Source: an uncultured Clostridia bacterium (GTDB taxonomy: Bacteria > Bacillota > Clostridia > UBA1381). Taken from it: 10,272 nt of DNA. This document shows, piece by piece, positions 1-7,970 of the stretch; the stretch's first letter is position 1; every line of letters starts with the position of its first letter. The translations under genes and the position numbers were made by a program. The stretch covers positions 1 through 10,272 of the forward strand of contig CAKSPW010000075.1 of NCBI GenBank assembly GCA_934486495.1, written 5' to 3'. The notes below the pieces were generated by a model. The model saw nothing but the letters and a program-made list of their open reading frames with translations. It did no database searches and was not told where the DNA came from.

Positions 1-3000
1 GTATCAATTCCGTCTACCGCCGTATTCGTAATGCTCACTCTTGTGTCCTGGCAGGCTGAATGTGAAACCGTTCCGAAACTTGCAGAGGTTCCGTCCCAGC
101 CGTAAATAAAGCCGCCGCCGTATTTATGGCTTCCCGAAGGAGTTGTGCTTCCGGGCTTCACCCACATATCCGCTTCCATTGTAAGACCGTTGTTTTGAAC
201 AACGTCAAGCATTGGCAACGTTACAACATACGGATAATCGGTATTGCCCGAATCAATAACAAGATATTTGTTTCCGTCCGCCTCTTCAATTGACCAGCCG
301 CTGCCGCCGTTTCCGAGCTGACTGTAGCCGTACACATTAACAGCATCGGTTATTCTCTTCCAGTCACCGCGTCCGAGCGTGTAGCTCTCAAAATCGTCCG
401 AGTAGCTCACGTCTTCAAGAACCTCGCTGTACTCATCGTCCGCATAATAGCTAACTGAATTACCTGTTATTTTAAGATTGTCGATTATTATTTCGCTTCC
501 CTGACTGAAAAGCCCGATTTCTCCGTAATCCGAAGCTGTTTTTGAAATGATGTTTGACGGCGAATACTCTGTTTGGTCAACAAATATTGTCGGCTGAACG
601 GTATTATTTCCGAATACGGCTTTAAGCTTAACTGTTTTTCCCTCCGAAACAAAGCCGCTGCCTCCTATTTCGCCTTTTGCAACCGTGCCCGGCTCCGCAG
701 AATCCAAAACAACATATCTGCCCGTGCTTTCCCATGTGCCGAGCGCCGCCGAGCCGTTTCCTTTTTCGGTTAAGCCGTAAACAAATCCGCCCATTGCGTT
801 CCATGCTTCATTTGAATAGCCGCCTGATGTGACGTCGGCTTCAATGGTCAAATCCTTTTTATTTACAAACCCCAACTGATTTATTACAACCGAGCCTATA
901 TGATGCCAGTCCTTATCTGTATTAATATGAAGTCTTCCGTCCTCAACCCATGCTCTTGTAAATCCGTTTCTTACCTCATAGCCCTCCGGCAGCTCACCGT
1001 CGGGAACCGAATTAAAGTCCTCCGAATATTCAAAAGCGGAAGCAATCATTTTTTTGCTTTCGGTTGTTTTTATTTTAATATTGTCAACGCTGTCCTGAGC
1101 AAATGAATAATAAAATCCTATTTTTCCAAATCCGCTTCCGCTGTTTGCTCTTGAGAAAACAACAAAATTATCGGCAGAAAATACTATACTGCTGTCCGTT
1201 ACGCTGAGCAAAACGTGAACTGTGTTTCCGAGCGACAGACCCGTTTTTGACGAAACGACCGACGAGCTTCCGCCGTTATACGACTCGTCCGTTACGGATG
1301 ACGAATTAATTTTAATAATATTTCCGCTTCCGCCCGAAGTAAGATCTTCGGCGTCAGACGCTCCGTAAACAATTCCGAGATCCGAATCAAGCACAACATC
1401 TGCCTCAAACGTGTAGCTGCCTATGCCCGACATATCTGTCGGAAGATATAAAAAGTTATTTCCGAAGCTGTCGTCCGTCAGAACAAGCGTGCTGTCGGTT
1501 ATCTGTGCATAGCCTCCGTCGGTTACGGACGTAAAGCTGTCAATATCAGACGAAGAAAAATCCTCTGCGTAAAGCTCCTTCTCTGCTTTAGGCGACAGCT
1601 CAAGAATACATACAGAATATGCCGGAACAGAGAACGAGGACGCCCCCGTGCCTTCATCATATTTAACCTCATTTGAAGAAATTGACGAAACTGTTTCCGT
1701 ATTAATTGCATATAAATCACTTCCGCTTATTACGGTGCTGCGTGAGAGATTATATGCTTTTGCGTCCGCAAAGGTAATTGCGGTATTAACAGCGCCCGAA
1801 TTTTTATTTATCAAAGCGATCTGAACTCTTCCGTCCTCTGTCACTGCCGAAAATCCGCTTAAGCCGCTTCCGGTCACCTCTGATGAAACAACATTTGAGC
1901 CGATAAACCCTTCAAAAGCCTTATAAACAAGACCGTTGCCCGTTATTCCCGACTCATTTTTAGTTGGATTGAGCCAGATTATTCCCCACGGTCCTGTATG
2001 AAATCCATGATATGCAATCATGCCGACTCTTGCCGAATTCATCACCGAAGCATACATATCAGCAAGCTCCATGCTGCCCCAAAGCGCATTTGGCTTTTCG
2101 TCCATTATGCCGCTGCTTGCGCAGGCAATTTCGGAAAGAAAAATTTTAACATTTGTCGCTCCGATACTGTCAAGAGAATTTGAAACCTTATCTAAAAGCT
2201 CATTTAATATATCCTGTCTGTTCCATGCCATATACCAGTTAAACGCAACATAATCAACATCATTTTTTAAGCCCGAAACAACACCTGTCATAAAGCTATC
2301 GTCATATGTGCCCTTAAGATATTGATTATACATACTCGTTCCGCCGATAACCGCGATTTTTGCAGCTGCGTCACGGCTTTTTATTGCCTCTATTGCCGGC
2401 TTTGCATATGAAAGATATTCATCTGCCGACAGCTTGTCTGTCCAGTCCTGCTCATTTCCGAGCTGATATGCCTTAATATTAACCGGATTTTCAATTCCTG
2501 CCGCAATTCTTTTTGCTCCCCATTCGGTTGTTTCATCTCCGGATAAAAACTCCGCAAGATCGGCAATATCGGACACGTTTTCATACGGATTAACCGTAAA
2601 CGTAAACGAAGCATCGGGATTTATGCTCTGCCAATATTTTATTTCTTCAACAAGTCCGAGCTTTATAGCCCCCGTATATCCCCAAAGAGTTTTTTCCGGT
2701 CTTTCGGAATAATCACCTATCGTATCCTTCCAGCTGATTTTTGCCGACGCGTCCTCGCCCAGTCTGATAACGGGCGGCGCTATTTCATTCAAGCTTGATT
2801 TTACAAGCATATTCGGCGAAAAATCATTGCCGTCATAATCTGTCACATAATTTTTCCCGTTTATAATCCAGTCAAAATTCACGCCGAACAAATCCTCACT
2901 GACTTTTCTTTTGCTTTCTGCCGTATTAATCCTTATCTGATATGCAGAGTCGGCGCCTGCATACGTTACAAACAAAGATGCACTCATGCTCACGGCAATC

Positions 3001-3023
3001 AAAGCTGAAATAATCCTTTTCAT
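1..3023 (-). CDS. Secreted multidomain clan GH-A glycoside hydrolase, GH51-like (3' end beyond window)
   Basis: Probable extracellular polysaccharide or oligosaccharide hydrolase. The frame is open for 1007 codons from ATG at 3023 to the window edge, so the C-terminus is missing. The start has AGGAAGGG eight bases upstream. Residues 1-24 form a signal peptide ending YAGA. Residues about 30-360 look like a clan GH-A TIM barrel: VIRLGE near 85-90, ISWKD near 96-100, TVNP near 143-146, YQLGNEQDW with Glu191 as likely acid/base, and FLSEIACA with Glu298 as likely nucleophile. A beta-sandwich typical of arabinofuranosidase-like enzymes follows (about 365-485). Then come concanavalin A-like modules at 487-652 and 668-852, and a third starting at 876 that is cut by the window edge. 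It is the last visible gene of the transport operon, 25 bases after its neighbour. GH51 is the best guess; GH39, GH79 or another clan-A family is possible. No anchor or dockerin is visible in the part present. Confidence 0.82.
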   Translation of the reverse strand, partial: MKRIISALIAVSMSASLFVTYAGADSAYQIRINTAESKRKVSEDLFGVNFDWIINGKNYVTDYDGNDFSPNMLVKSSLNEIAPPVIRLGEDASAKISWKDTIGDYSERPEKTLWGYTGAIKLGLVEEIKYWQSINPDASFTFTVNPYENVSDIADLAEFLSGDETTEWGAKRIAAGIENPVNIKAYQLGNEQDWTDKLSADEYLSYAKPAIEAIKSRDAAAKIAVIGGTSMYNQYLKGTYDDSFMTGVVSGLKNDVDYVAFNWYMAWNRQDILNELLDKVSNSLDSIGATNVKIFLSEIACASSGIMDEKPNALWGSMELADMYASVMNSARVGMIAYHGFHTGPWGIIWLNPTKNESGITGNGLVYKAFEGFIGSNVVSSEVTGSGLSGFSAVTEDGRVQIALINKNSGAVNTAITFADAKAYNLSRSTVISGSDLYAINTETVSSISSNEVKYDEGTGASSFSVPAYSVCILELSPKAEKELYAEDFSSSDIDSFTSVTDGGYAQITDSTLVLTDDSFGNNFLYLPTDMSGIGSYTFEADVVLDSDLGIVYGASDAEDLTSGGSGNIIKINSSSVTDESYNGGSSSVVSSKTGLSLGNTVHVLLSVTDSSIVFSADNFVVFSRANSGSGFGKIGFYYSFAQDSVDNIKIKTTESKKMIASAFEYSEDFNSVPDGELPEGYEVRNGFTRAWVEDGRLHINTDKDWHHIGSVVINQLGFVNKKDLTIEADVTSGGYSNEAWNAMGGFVYGLTEKGNGSAALGTWESTGRYVVLDSAEPGTVAKGEIGGSGFVSEGKTVKLKAVFGNNTVQPTIFVDQTEYSPSNIISKTASDYGEIGLFSQGSEIIIDNLKITGNSVSYYADDEYSEVLEDVSYSDDFESYTLGRGDWKRITDAVNVYGYSQLGNGGSGWSIEEADGNKYLVIDSGNTDYPYVVTLPMLDVVQNNGLTMEADMWVKPGSTTPSGSHKYGGGFIYGWDGTSASFGTVSHSACQDTRVSITNTAVDGID

Positions 3024-3048
3024 AATAAATACCCTTCCTTTCATTAAT

Positions 3049-4593
3049 TTATAGCTTTACCGAATCTGCCAAAACAAGCTGAGGATTATTAATATCCGAT
3101 AAAATATAGATGTAAACCGCATCCGAAGCAATGTCTGATATTCCGTCGAATAAAATTTCCTCAGTCTGCTTTGCTTCAAGGCTTGCCAAGCGGTAAAAAA
3201 ATCCGTTTATCACCGCGCCGCCTTCGCAAACGACCGCCGCGACAACGCTCTCGCTTTTCCCTGAATTATTTGTAATTTTAAAACCAACACCACCTTCTGT
3301 TTTTTTCGCTCCCGAAACCGATATTAAATCACCCGTTTTAAATGTTACTGATGATTTTGACATTATCCCGTTCACGTCCTCAACACCCGTTGTATCTATC
3401 CGATAGGTGCTTGTTGCTTTCAGCTCCGGAAGAGAAATAATAACTCTTCTGTTTCCCGATCTTGTAAATGTAATTCCATCGAGTATTTCTTTTCCGCAAA
3501 ATACCCTTATTGTATCGCTGCTTAACGTTTCGGGATTTACATCGGATGAAAAATCAATTGCCGTTTTCGCGTTTGTCAGTGCAACAGGCCTTGTTGAAAC
3601 AAGCTTTGCGGTAAGATCCATACTCCTGATTGAAATGTTGTCTATCAGCACGTTGCTCTCACCGCTTGTTGCTGTGGTTGACGTTGCATGATAGTCAAAC
3701 CCGGCAATTTTTGATGAAAAATTGTAATCGGTTATTTCTCTGTCATATGACGCTGCCACTTCACCCGTTGAAGTGTTTTTTATTCTGATATTGCACACGG
3801 CGTTTTCTCCGTCAAGGCGGAACAGTATCTCTGCCGTATACCATGTGTTTTTGCTTATACTGCCTGCGGCTTCATCGCCGAATAATATCACATTCAGCTC
3901 TCCGTCAACACTAACGAGCGGCTTTAAAGCCGTTCTTCCCTGATTAAGACCGCCGAGCTGCAAATACTGAGGCTCACTGAAGCTTCCCTTGCTCAGAGCT
4001 ATTTCAAACGACGCGTTTGACGCGACGGAGCTTACGTAAAAATCGGTTGACCAAAGAGTGTTATCGGTAAGCTCAACGCTGTCATTTCCGTATGTGGAAT
4101 ACGTATCAATATACGAATTTTTTGCCGGATTAATTCTAAGCGCCTTTCCTCCGCTAAAGTCAACAACCGCAAGCCGTCTGTTATACTGATTAAACCCGGC
4201 ATCAACGCCGCCCCTGCCGTTTAGCTCAGTCATTGCGGCGCTGTATCTTCCATGCCAGCCGTTATTCAGACCGCCGAACACGGCGTTTAGAGTTGTATCC
4301 CCGGTTTTTGCATAGGTGCAGACATTCTCTGCCGCATTTGCAGTGTAAGCGCTGTCGTCCGAATACATTCCGCCGGGCGCATTCATAATAAACGAATTGC
4401 TCATTGTCGCCTCCCCGAGCTCCGGACGCTCCGAGCAGGTGACGGTATATGTTACTTGCGAATCACTGTATACAGCGCCGGTTTTATAGCTTTCAAAATC
4501 CTCTGTATACGGCTGAAAATCCGCATAAGCAAGACCTGACAATATAACAAGCACCGCCGGAGCCGTTTTCAAAGCATTAATAAATCCTTTCAT
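3049..4593 (-). CDS. Secreted protein with concanavalin A-like and SbsA-type Ig-like domains, function unknown
   Basis: A 514-residue exported protein that I cannot assign to an enzyme family. The signal peptide ends at about residue 24 (LAYA). Residues 31-322 resemble a LamG/concanavalin A-like beta-sandwich: it opens with EDFESY, closes with LIDNISI, and has a Ser/Gly/Asn-rich middle. Residues about 328-422 look like a Big_5/SbsA-type Ig-like domain (STRPVALTNAKTAIDFSSDV, then NGIMSKSSVTFKTGD). Residues about 423-514 form a small C-terminal beta domain of the sort seen at the ends of clostridial secreted proteins. There is no membrane anchor, LPXTG or dockerin. ATG 4593 follows a GGTGA-containing ribosome site, and the gene starts 7 bases after the upstream permease, so it is co-transcribed with the transporter. 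A role in polysaccharide binding or surface display fits the context but is inference; a divergent lyase or hydrolase within the sandwich fold is possible. Confidence 0.75.
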   Translation of the reverse strand: MKGFINALKTAPAVLVILSGLAYADFQPYTEDFESYKTGAVYSDSQVTYTVTCSERPELGEATMSNSFIMNAPGGMYSDDSAYTANAAENVCTYAKTGDTTLNAVFGGLNNGWHGRYSAAMTELNGRGGVDAGFNQYNRRLAVVDFSGGKALRINPAKNSYIDTYSTYGNDSVELTDNTLWSTDFYVSSVASNASFEIALSKGSFSEPQYLQLGGLNQGRTALKPLVSVDGELNVILFGDEAAGSISKNTWYTAEILFRLDGENAVCNIRIKNTSTGEVAASYDREITDYNFSSKIAGFDYHATSTTATSGESNVLIDNISIRSMDLTAKLVSTRPVALTNAKTAIDFSSDVNPETLSSDTIRVFCGKEILDGITFTRSGNRRVIISLPELKATSTYRIDTTGVEDVNGIMSKSSVTFKTGDLISVSGAKKTEGGVGFKITNNSGKSESVVAAVVCEGGAVINGFFYRLASLEAKQTEEILFDGISDIASDAVYIYILSDINNPQLVLADSVKL

Positions 4594-4600
4594 ATTTTTA

Positions 4601-5452
4601 TCACCCCTTTACCGCACCGGCCGCAAGACCGGAAATAAAATATTTATTGCAAAACGCATAAACAATCAAAACAGGTGCAAGCGCCAGAATTGTAGACGCA
4701 AAAATTATGTTGTAATTTGCCGCCGCTTCACCTGACTGACTGAGCGCCACAAGCCCGACAACGAGCGGTCTGCTTTTTGGACTGCTGAGCGTAAACACCA
4801 TCGGCATAAGATAGTCGTTCCATGAGCCCTGAAACGCAACAATTCCTATAGTTGCAATAATCGGCTTAAGCATAGGCAAAATTATAAAAATCAGAATTTG
4901 AATAAAATTGCAGCCGTCTATTTCCGCCGCCTCGTCTATCTCCTTAGGTATGGAATATATAAAGCTTCTTACAAGATATAAGTTTACTATTCCGATGCTG
5001 AAAATTTTTATAAACAGCAGTCCCGTAAGCGATTTCGGAATATGCAGAAATCTCAGTATCGCAAACGTCGGATAAAGAGTTACCGTTCCCATTGAAAAGA
5101 ACAGACTCAGCGAAAAGCAGGCAAGTAAAAAGCCCTTTAGTCTGAACTCGCCTCTTGCAAAAACATATCCTGCCGTAAGCGATGAAACAAGCGTAAACAA
5201 AACGCAGAAAAACGTATAGTACAGGCTGTTTGCAAGCATATGCTTCAAATCGAAAACATCCGAGGTGAACGCCGCAGCATAGTTTTCAAAGGTCGGATGC
5301 GACGTTATAAGCCTTCCGGGATATGCTACAATTTCCGAATTTGTTTTAAGCGATGAAGCAAGGACATAAACAATGGGAAACACCACAACAACCATTAACG
5401 CAAGTAAAACCGCAACTGTCATTACCGCTGACACCTTATCACTTTTTCTCAA
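4601..5452 (-). CDS. Carbohydrate ABC transporter permease, MalG-type (CUT1)
   Basis: Inner-membrane channel subunit of 283 residues for sugar or oligosaccharide uptake, the usual length for the MalG/BPD_transp_1 family. Six hydrophobic segments are visible, the first at about residues 9-31. The EAA loop that contacts the ATPase reads EAAEIDG at 174-180 with LP at 192-193, and the C-terminus ends in the GAVKG typical of MalG-type subunits. The start is TTG at 5452, with AGGGGG (5461-5466) eight bases upstream. This is better placed than the next in-frame ATG at codon 11. The ribosome site overlaps the TAG stop of the MalF-type gene 12 bases upstream, indicating coupled translation and a heterodimeric MalF/MalG-like pore. 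The transported sugar cannot be read from the sequence. Confidence 0.93.
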   Translation of the reverse strand: MRKSDKVSAVMTVAVLLALMVVVVFPIVYVLASSLKTNSEIVAYPGRLITSHPTFENYAAAFTSDVFDLKHMLANSLYYTFFCVLFTLVSSLTAGYVFARGEFRLKGFLLACFSLSLFFSMGTVTLYPTFAILRFLHIPKSLTGLLFIKIFSIGIVNLYLVRSFIYSIPKEIDEAAEIDGCNFIQILIFIILPMLKPIIATIGIVAFQGSWNDYLMPMVFTLSSPKSRPLVVGLVALSQSGEAAANYNIIFASTILALAPVLIVYAFCNKYFISGLAAGAVKG

Positions 5453-5464
5453 CGAATTATCCCC

Positions 5465-6403
5465 CTATCTGTTAATATAGCTTATCCTTTTGCTGAATGT
5501 ATTATAAGCTATTGTTATTGCCGTCATAATCAGCGCGGTTACAAGCGACAGCGAGCAGCCGTAGCCTATGTTAATTCCCGACTGATTAATGCCGGGCGCA
5601 TAATGGCTGAAAATATATGCATTGACGCTGAACGTCTGACCGCCGGGCGCGCCGTTTGTCAAAACGAGCATAAGCTCACCGGCACCGAGCGTTCCGACAA
5701 TCGAAAGCATGAGCATAATCTGAAGCGTCGGCGAAATCATAGGAAGCGTCATTGAGAAAAATTTTCTCAGCCTTCCCGCTCCGTCAATTTCCGCAGCCTC
5801 ATATATATCCTCCGGCACATTTTGAAGCGCTCCGAGGAAATATAAAACATTAAGCCCGAATGTTCCCCAAACGTCGCACAAAACAATAACCCACATAGCT
5901 CCCATTTTTGTCCCGAACCAGTCGATAGGCTCCTTTAATATGCTCGCATCCGTTAAAACCGTATTTATAAAGCCGAAATATGTAAACATACTTGCAAAAA
6001 TCAGCGCTCTTATCGACACACTTATAACATAAGGCATATAATATACCGTTCTGAAAAAGCCTATTCCCCTTATTTTCTGATTGAGCAAAACGGCAACCAA
6101 AAGCGCAAGCGGATATTCTATCGGCAATTTCATAACGGCAAACTCTATCGTTGTTAAAACGGACTGCCAATACTGCTTGTCGCCTGCAAGCAGCCTGAAA
6201 TTTTCCCAGCCTATAAACCGCGTCTGCGTCGATATTCCGTTATAAAAAAACCATGACCTTGAAATTGCCCATACAAGCGGTATAATCGTAAAAACCAAAA
6301 AACCTATCATCGCCGGCGTCAGTAAAATATAACACCATTTAGCTTTTTGCTTATACCTCTTCGTTTTTCTCACATCGGAAATGTTATTACATCTTGTAGT
6401 CAT
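5465..6403 (-). CDS. Carbohydrate ABC transporter permease, MalF-type (CUT1)
   Basis: Inner-membrane channel subunit of 312 residues, the partner of the MalG-type permease that follows. A basic N-terminus (RKTKRYKQKAK, about 12-22) precedes a first membrane helix at about 24-48, with five more hydrophobic segments after it. The EAA motif is EAAEIDGAG at 202-210, with LP at 220-221 as expected. The region TNGAPGGQTFSVNAYIF near the C-terminus is typical of CUT1 MalF-type proteins. It starts at ATG 6403, 16 bases after the binding-protein stop. The ribosome site AAGGGA overlaps that stop and is about 11 bases from the ATG, slightly long. No nucleotide-binding subunit follows, so it probably works with a general MsmX-like ATPase encoded elsewhere; this is inference from the family's habit in Firmicutes. 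Confidence 0.93.
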   Translation of the reverse strand: MTTRCNNISDVRKTKRYKQKAKWCYILLTPAMIGFLVFTIIPLVWAISRSWFFYNGISTQTRFIGWENFRLLAGDKQYWQSVLTTIEFAVMKLPIEYPLALLVAVLLNQKIRGIGFFRTVYYMPYVISVSIRALIFASMFTYFGFINTVLTDASILKEPIDWFGTKMGAMWVIVLCDVWGTFGLNVLYFLGALQNVPEDIYEAAEIDGAGRLRKFFSMTLPMISPTLQIMLMLSIVGTLGAGELMLVLTNGAPGGQTFSVNAYIFSHYAPGINQSGINIGYGCSLSLVTALIMTAITIAYNTFSKRISYINR

Positions 6404-6419
6404 AAAAATTGCTGTCCCT

Positions 6420-7796
6420 TCAATCCTTAATTCTCAAATCCAAATCGGGATTTAAATAATCCTCTTTCTTGTAATCGGGATTATTTTCAAACCATTCATC
6501 CATGCCCTTATTATATCTTTCGTTTAAGGCTTCAATTGCTTCGTCAACGGTGACCTTACCTGTCCATACCTCCTGATAGAAGTAATCCTTTACGTCCTGA
6601 ACTCCGTTTAATATAACGCCCGGATCCTTGTAGGGCGGCTTGCTTACGTTTACAAGTGCCGCAAAATCGCTCCAGCCCTTTAATGCTCCTCCCGGCGTTA
6701 TTCCTTCAAGCACGGAAGCGTCATAATAAATCGACATTCCCTCCTGATAAAGCTTTTTCGCCGTTTCGGGTCCTACAAACAAATTGTAAATTTCAAGCAG
6801 AACCTCATCAGACGCCTTTCCCCTTGCCGTTGTGCTTATCGAGTATGATCCGCCCGTACCCAAATAGTAATAATATCTGTCATTTTCATTTTCTCTCGGA
6901 TACGGTGCAACGCCCCAGTCGCACTTTGCCGGGAACTGAGTGTTATAAACGCCGACGTCAAACGAGCCGGCAAGCTTCATGCCGATATTCCGCTCTGCAA
7001 AATATGCTCTTGCAGTATCATTGTCAAGAGCCTCTTCTCCCGGGAAAATGCTTCCGTCCTCTTTCATGCCCAGATACATTTCATAAATCGGCTTATAAAT
7101 TGAAAAATCATATTTTCCGCTCGTGCAGTCAAATGTAATTCTGCCTGCTGACCCCTGCGCGAGCTGACCGACGTCAACGGAATAGAAGGCTCCCCACTTC
7201 ATAGGCAAAATAATTCCGTAATCCTTTTCTGCCGTGTTTGTCATGCGCTTTGCATATTCTCTCATTTCTTTAAAGGTTTTCGGAGGTGTCGGCTCTCCGT
7301 TTTCATCTACAATCCCGTATTTTTTAAACATATCCTTGTTATAAACAAGTCCGAACGTATTAACGCTTGCCGGAACGGTATACGTCTTCCCGTCATACTG
7401 AAATTTACTGCCCAAATAGCTTTCCGGGTCATATTTTGAAAGAAACTCTTTTCCGCCCTCCATATCGTCAAGAGCCACAATATGATTTGCCGTTGCGTGC
7501 TTTTCCACCTGAACGGATGAGAACATATCAGGCGCCTGCTCCGACTCGTAAGCCATATCAACCGTCTGCTGAATATCGTTTTCCTTTATTTCGTAAACAA
7601 TTTCAACTCCAAGCTCCTTTCCTCTCGACTCATTCCAGTCACTCACGATTTTATTCATCACCGTTTTTGAATGTGAATCGGGTGACCATACGGAAATCTT
7701 TTTAATGCCGTCCTTTTCCGCCGTGCAAGAACACAATGCGGCAAGAAGCGATGCTGCCGACAGGCAGCAAGCAATTCTTTTTAGATTTTTTCCCAT
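6420..7796 (-). CDS. Extracellular carbohydrate-binding lipoprotein of an ABC transporter (family 1 solute-binding protein)
   Basis: Membrane-anchored receptor that captures a sugar or oligosaccharide and delivers it to the two permeases. The lipoprotein signal has basic residues (KNLKR), a hydrophobic core and the lipobox LCSC, with Cys24 as the likely lipidated residue. The mature part begins KKISVWSPDSHSKTVMNKIV, the usual opening of family 1 sugar-binding proteins, and contains QAPDMFSSVQVEKH, TYTVPASVNTFGLVYNKDMF and KYGI, all characteristic. I chose ATG 7796 (458 residues) over an in-frame TTG at 7802, because AGAAAGGA (7805-7812) lies eight bases from the ATG but only two from the TTG. 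It is the first gene of the operon and has its own promoter and an upstream operator-like dyad. The exact ligand is unknown; the downstream GH51-like enzyme suggests an arabinose-containing product. Confidence 0.93.
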   Translation of the reverse strand: MGKNLKRIACCLSAASLLAALCSCTAEKDGIKKISVWSPDSHSKTVMNKIVSDWNESRGKELGVEIVYEIKENDIQQTVDMAYESEQAPDMFSSVQVEKHATANHIVALDDMEGGKEFLSKYDPESYLGSKFQYDGKTYTVPASVNTFGLVYNKDMFKKYGIVDENGEPTPPKTFKEMREYAKRMTNTAEKDYGIILPMKWGAFYSVDVGQLAQGSAGRITFDCTSGKYDFSIYKPIYEMYLGMKEDGSIFPGEEALDNDTARAYFAERNIGMKLAGSFDVGVYNTQFPAKCDWGVAPYPRENENDRYYYYLGTGGSYSISTTARGKASDEVLLEIYNLFVGPETAKKLYQEGMSIYYDASVLEGITPGGALKGWSDFAALVNVSKPPYKDPGVILNGVQDVKDYFYQEVWTGKVTVDEAIEALNERYNKGMDEWFENNPDYKKEDYLNPDLDLRIKD

Positions 7797-7814
7797 AATC
7801 AAAATCCTTTCTGT

Positions 7815-7830
7815 TTTTTTTATAAAAAAA
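7815..7830. repeat. 16-bp A/T palindrome across the predicted transcription start
   Basis: Seven T, then AT, then seven A: a perfect 16-bp palindrome immediately downstream of the operon's -10 box. It gives the first transcribed bases a run of U or A residues. It could favour slippage or easy melting at initiation, or simply reflect AT bias. Confidence 0.4.
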
Positions 7831-7859
7831 TTATATCATAGCAATACATGACGCGTCAA
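7830..7859 (-). promoter_or_regulatory. Sigma-A-type promoter of the transporter/hydrolase operon
   Basis: On the minus strand TTGACG (7854-7859) is followed by an 18-base spacer and TATAAT (7830-7835), with TG one base before the -10 (extended -10). Transcription should begin near 7823, giving a leader of about 27 bases before ATG 7796. The operator-like dyad at 7875-7891 ends 15 bases upstream of the -35, and the palindrome TGACGCGTCA overlaps the -35. Confidence 0.75.
7849..7858. promoter_or_regulatory. 10-bp perfect palindrome TGACGCGTCA overlapping the -35 box
   Basis: The palindrome covers most of the -35 hexamer of the operon promoter and its spacer edge, a position where a bound protein would block RNA polymerase. 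It is GC-richer than its surroundings. It does not fit the CcpA cre consensus. No second copy is seen in the window, so the assignment as an operator is tentative. Confidence 0.35.
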
Positions 7860-7874
7860 TAATTCGGGTGAAAA

Positions 7875-7891
7875 GTTGATATATAATCAAC
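7875..7891 (-). promoter_or_regulatory. Operator-like 17-bp dyad, copy 1 (upstream of the transporter operon)
   Basis: The minus strand reads GTTGATTATATATCAAC, perfect 6-base arms around TATAT. It matches 15 of 17 bases of the site at 10173-10189 upstream of the kinase gene. It is centred about 60 bases upstream of the predicted start, a usual place for an activator. The likely ligand is the LuxR-type response regulator encoded next door (inference). Confidence 0.6.
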
Positions 7892-7920
7892 ACACATAAA
7901 AATGAGATATTAAGAGTAAA

Positions 7921-7960
7921 GACTGCGCGGCATAGGTCGATTGACCTTTGCCGCGCAGTC
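7921..7960 (-). terminator. Long hairpin after the response regulator gene, probable terminator
   Basis: A 12-bp stem (7921-7932 with 7949-7960, GC-rich GACTGCGCGGCA-type arms) continues past one T-T mismatch into a 5-bp stem (7934-7938 with 7943-7947) and a four-base loop. It starts 10 bases after the regulator's stop codon. On the minus strand it is followed by UUUACUCUUAAU, an interrupted U-run, so termination is likely but perhaps incomplete. It separates the two-component operon from the transporter operon. Confidence 0.7.
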
Positions 7961-7970
7961 CTGTGATTTA

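Noticed and set aside
2245..2260. Partial match (ATAATCAAC) to the operator-like dyad within the hydrolase gene
   Set aside because: Only one half matches, it lies in coding sequence, and no promoter is nearby.
1..3020. Small frames on either strand in the left third of the window, which might suggest a gene-poor or decayed region
   Set aside because: A single uninterrupted minus-strand frame from 3023 to the edge explains the whole region; I followed it codon by codon and saw no stop or frameshift.
6656..7138. Open frame of 160 codons on the plus strand
   Set aside because: It lies wholly inside the binding-protein gene, its translation is low-complexity and rich in Pro, Ser, Arg and Cys, and it has no recognisable domain.
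7849..7862. Possible CcpA cre site at the operon promoter
   Set aside because: Neither CG in the palindrome can be aligned with the cre consensus; the flanking TG and CA positions do not fit.
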